Positions 61,809-64,000 of a DNA stretch of 64,000 nucleotides are shown here, in pieces. The stretch comes from JAENVT01 sp963773085 (GTDB lineage Bacteria; Actinomycetota; Acidimicrobiia; Acidimicrobiales; Ilumatobacteraceae): positions 310,001-374,000 of the forward strand of contig CAVYZS010000018.1 of the NCBI GenBank assembly GCA_963773085.1, written 5' to 3'. Numbering within the stretch: the stretch's first letter is position 1; each line of letters starts with the position of its first letter. The position numbers were made by a program, and so were the translations under genes. The notes under the pieces are model-generated. The model did no database searches. It was not told the origin of the DNA and saw only the letters and a program-made list of their open reading frames with translations.

Positions 61809-63389
61809 GTGACCCAAGCGGACGATCACCGCGCGGGCGGGAACCACCAGTTCCCGCCCGCCGCGGAGTTCATCGACATCTCCAAGCGGTTCGGGCGGGT
61901 CGTGGCCTGCGACCGTGTCAACCTTGCCCTTCGGCAGGGTCGGATCCACGGCATCCTCGGCGAGAACGGGGCCGGCAAGTCGACCCTGATGAAGATGCTG
62001 ATCGGCTTGATCCTTCCCGACGCCGGGCAGATCCGCCTGCACGGCGAGATCGTCAAGATCGTTGATCCGATCGAGGCGGCACGTCTCGGCATCGCCATGG
62101 TCCATCAGCACTTCAGCCTGGTCGAGCCGTTGACCGTGTGGGAGAACGTTGCCCTCGGCGACACCGGCAAGCTCGACTCCGGGCGCGTGCGCCGACGTGT
62201 CGGCGAGATCAGCGAGCAGTACGGGCTGGAGATCGACCCCGACGATCGCATCTCCGATCTGACCGCCGGCATGCGTCAGCGCGTCGAGATCATCAAGTGC
62301 CTGCGCCGTGATCCCGAGATCCTGGTGTTCGACGAGCCGACCTCGGTGCTGTCCCCGGCCGAATCCCAGTTCCTCTTCGAGGCACTCCGAAGAGTCGTCG
62401 ATGACGAGGGCAAGGCGGTCGCCCTCGTCAGCCACAAGCTCGCCGAGGTCATCTCGGCCAGTGACGAGGTCACCATCATGCGCGATGGCAAGGTGGTCGA
62501 TCATCGCCCCACCGCGGGCAGCGATCCGGCCACGCTGGCCCGGGCGATGGTGGGCAGGGAGGTCGTGCTGCGTCGCGAGCACGCCGCGTTCGGCGTGGTC
62601 GACGAGTCAACTCGAATGCGCGTGGTAACCAGGCGGCCTGACGACCAACCCGTGCTGAAGATCGTCGACGCGTCGGTGACCGGACGCGACGGGCGCGTGC
62701 TCCTCGATCGGCTCAACCTCGAGGTGCATGCGGGCGAGATCGTCGGTGTGGCAGGCGTCGAGGGCAACGGTCAACGAACACTCGGCGACGTCCTGTCGAG
62801 CCTGTGCCCACTCGATGACGGTTACGTCGAGGTCGACGGCCGGCGGGTGGCCACGGGTGAGGCCGGTGCCATGGCGAGGGCCGACATCGCCGTCATTCCC
62901 GAGGATCGCCACGACAGTGGCTGCGTGCTCGATTTCAATGTCGCCGAGAACATGGTCATTGCCGATCCCGAGCGTGTTGCCTGGCATGGACTGATGAATC
63001 GGGCGCTGATGCACGAACAAGCGTTGGCGCAGATCGACAAGTTCGACATCGTCTGCGGTGGTCCGCGGGCGCCGATGTGGTCGCTGAGCGGCGGCAACCA
63101 GCAGCGGGTCGTGCTTGCCCGCGAACTGTCGCACGAACCGCGGGTCCTGGTCGCCGCACAACCGACTCGCGGCCTCGACGTCGGGGCGATCGAGTACATG
63201 TCCGCGCAGCTCCGCGCCGCAGCCGACGATGGCGTCGGTGTGCTGTTGATCTCCACCGAGTTGGAGGAGATCCTCGATCTCGCCGATCGCATCGTGGTCA
63301 TCTCCGGTGGCCGGATCGTCGGCGACATGCAACGCGAGGACGTCGATCTGGCACGGCTCGGGCTGATGATGAGCGGCGCCAATGAGTGA
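61809..63389 (+). CDS. BMP-type ABC transporter ATP-binding protein (two ATPase domains)
   Basis: A 526-residue tandem ATPase. Domain 1 has GILGENGAGKSTLMKMLIGL, MVHQHFSLVEPLTVWENVAL, signature LTAGMRQRVEIIKCL and ILVFDEPTSVLSP. Domain 2 has a degenerate Walker A (GVAGVEGNGQRTL), EDRHDSGCVLDFNVAENMVI, signature LSGGNQQRVVLAREL and the degenerate LVAAQPTRGLDVG. This asymmetry is usual for RbsA/NupA-type importers. The MVHQHFSLV phrase is characteristic of the BMP/nucleoside branch. GTG start; it overlaps the permease gene by eight bases. Confidence 0.92.
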   Translation: MTQADDHRAGGNHQFPPAAEFIDISKRFGRVVACDRVNLALRQGRIHGILGENGAGKSTLMKMLIGLILPDAGQIRLHGEIVKIVDPIEAARLGIAMVHQHFSLVEPLTVWENVALGDTGKLDSGRVRRRVGEISEQYGLEIDPDDRISDLTAGMRQRVEIIKCLRRDPEILVFDEPTSVLSPAESQFLFEALRRVVDDEGKAVALVSHKLAEVISASDEVTIMRDGKVVDHRPTAGSDPATLARAMVGREVVLRREHAAFGVVDESTRMRVVTRRPDDQPVLKIVDASVTGRDGRVLLDRLNLEVHAGEIVGVAGVEGNGQRTLGDVLSSLCPLDDGYVEVDGRRVATGEAGAMARADIAVIPEDRHDSGCVLDFNVAENMVIADPERVAWHGLMNRALMHEQALAQIDKFDIVCGGPRAPMWSLSGGNQQRVVLARELSHEPRVLVAAQPTRGLDVGAIEYMSAQLRAAADDGVGVLLISTELEEILDLADRIVVISGGRIVGDMQREDVDLARLGLMMSGANE

Positions 63390-64000
63390 TGTCGGCGAGC
63401 ACATCGTCACCGAGCCCGAGGAGGACGAGGTCGCCTCCGCGGCGATGCAGCGATCGAAGTTCGGAGTCACCGGCGAAGTCGTCGCCCTCTATGCAATCTG
63501 CCTGTTCGTGGCCCTCGCCCTCGCCGCGATCATCGTCGCCGCAACGGGCGGATCGTGGCCGAACGTTTACACGGCAATTCTCGATGGCAGCATCCGCAAG
63601 GCCGGCCGCTGGGGTCTCACGCTCGGGGTGTCGGCACCCATCCTTCTGGTTGGCCTCGGCACGATTGTCAGCGGACGTGCCGGGCTGGTCAACATCGGCC
63701 AGGAGAGCCAACTGGTGATCGGCTCGTGCTTCGCCGCGTACGTGGCCGTGCGCCTCGCCGGCCCCGGGCCGTTCGTGCTGGTGATCGTCATGGTGTGCGG
63801 AGTGATCGGCGGCGCAGCGTGGGCGGGCATCGCCGGCGTGCTGCGGTACTACCGCAACGTGCCAGAGGTCCTCACCACCCTGCTGTTGAGTTCCGTGGCC
63901 GCCAACTTGATGGGCTGGGGTTTGCGCAAACCTTGGCTGCTGTTGGCACCTGCCGCCGGGAGAGCCAACCGCAACCAGGTCAGCGAACCGCTCGCCGCCA
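63382..64000 (+). CDS. BMP-type ABC transporter permease, cut by window end
   Basis: At least 206 residues of an inner-membrane permease, open to the last base. A hydrophilic start (MSDVGEHIVTEPEEDEVASA) is followed by spans LYAICLFVALALAAIIVAAT, LTLGVSAPILLVGLGTIVSG and FVLVIVMVCGVIGGAAWAGIAG. The family motif RAGLVNIGQESQLVIGSCFAAYVAV and VPEVLTTLLLSSVAANLM are present. A second permease gene usually follows in such operons and is expected just beyond the window. The ATG at 63382 lies inside the end of the ATPase gene. Confidence 0.88.
   Translation, partial: MSDVGEHIVTEPEEDEVASAAMQRSKFGVTGEVVALYAICLFVALALAAIIVAATGGSWPNVYTAILDGSIRKAGRWGLTLGVSAPILLVGLGTIVSGRAGLVNIGQESQLVIGSCFAAYVAVRLAGPGPFVLVIVMVCGVIGGAAWAGIAGVLRYYRNVPEVLTTLLLSSVAANLMGWGLRKPWLLLAPAAGRANRNQVSEPLAA

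Noticed and set aside
60612..62582. A 656-codon open frame on the minus strand across the BMP and ABC genes
   Set aside because: It is the complement of two certain transporter genes, with low-complexity Cys/Gly/Arg stretches from the TEPAA repeat.
1..64000. CRISPR arrays, insertion sequences, prophage or replication origin
   Set aside because: No regularly spaced repeats, transposase or integrase motifs, terminal inverted repeats or DnaA-box clusters were seen.

Overview
The window is about 64 kb of GC-rich, densely packed bacterial DNA. CarD, RNase J, a GlnX-GlnH-PknG module, probable F420-dependent enzymes (LLM-class and deazaflavin-type) and a DUF222/HNH gene point to Actinomycetota. The gene mix resembles Acidimicrobiia (Ilumatobacter-like); that placement is inference, since no rRNA gene is present. 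Most genes are coupled by 1-11 bp overlaps (ATGA, GTGA, TGATG). Several operon-first genes have a TAnnnT hexamer 6-8 nt before the start codon, suggesting leaderless mRNAs.

About twenty otherwise intact genes carry one to three single-base frame changes, roughly 30 in all. At least one gene (59105-60502) leaves and re-enters its frame. This looks like indel error in the underlying sequence rather than mass gene decay. Such genes are annotated here as whole loci with the approximate shift points given.

Layout. 1-13 kb: small redox, hydrolase and regulator genes, including an ECF sigma factor coupled to an odd transglutaminase-like protein. It also holds a SoxR regulator diverging from a large Rieske protein across a textbook SoxR-type promoter, a LysM-NlpC/P60 wall hydrolase, a PhnZ-like HD protein and an agmatinase-like ureohydrolase. 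13.5-22.3 kb: a seven-gene minus-strand operon, glnX - glnH - coiled-coil gene - pknG - PP2C phosphatase - VWA protein - zinc-ribbon/FHA protein. This is a membrane-to-FHA phosphorylation module, enlarged relative to the mycobacterial glnX-glnH-pknG set. 22.3-34.5 kb: metabolic genes (class III aminotransferase, LLM oxidoreductase, PNPOx-like and deazaflavin proteins, 3-hydroxyisobutyrate dehydrogenase family, PLP decarboxylase, SDR, glutamine-synthetase-like ligase, ThDP enzyme). 34.5-45.4 kb: a housekeeping block on the minus strand, carD, tRNA-Arg(UCU), cinA, pgsA, rimO, ftsK, a lipoprotein, rnj, dapA and a trans-aconitate methyltransferase-like gene.

45.5-64 kb: an accessory catabolic region. 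It has an APC permease with a universal stress protein. Next comes a FadR-type GntR regulator followed by cupin, hyuA, hyuB, AMP-dependent ligase and Rieske oxygenase. After a small EamA/VOC/AKR/NTF2 interval come an AtzA-like amidohydrolase and a BMP-type ABC importer. The sequence TGGTCTGACCA or a close variant occurs in front of the GntR regulator, the amidohydrolase and the importer, so these three units probably form one regulon for uptake and ring opening of a nitrogenous, possibly cyclic, compound. The substrate is unknown.
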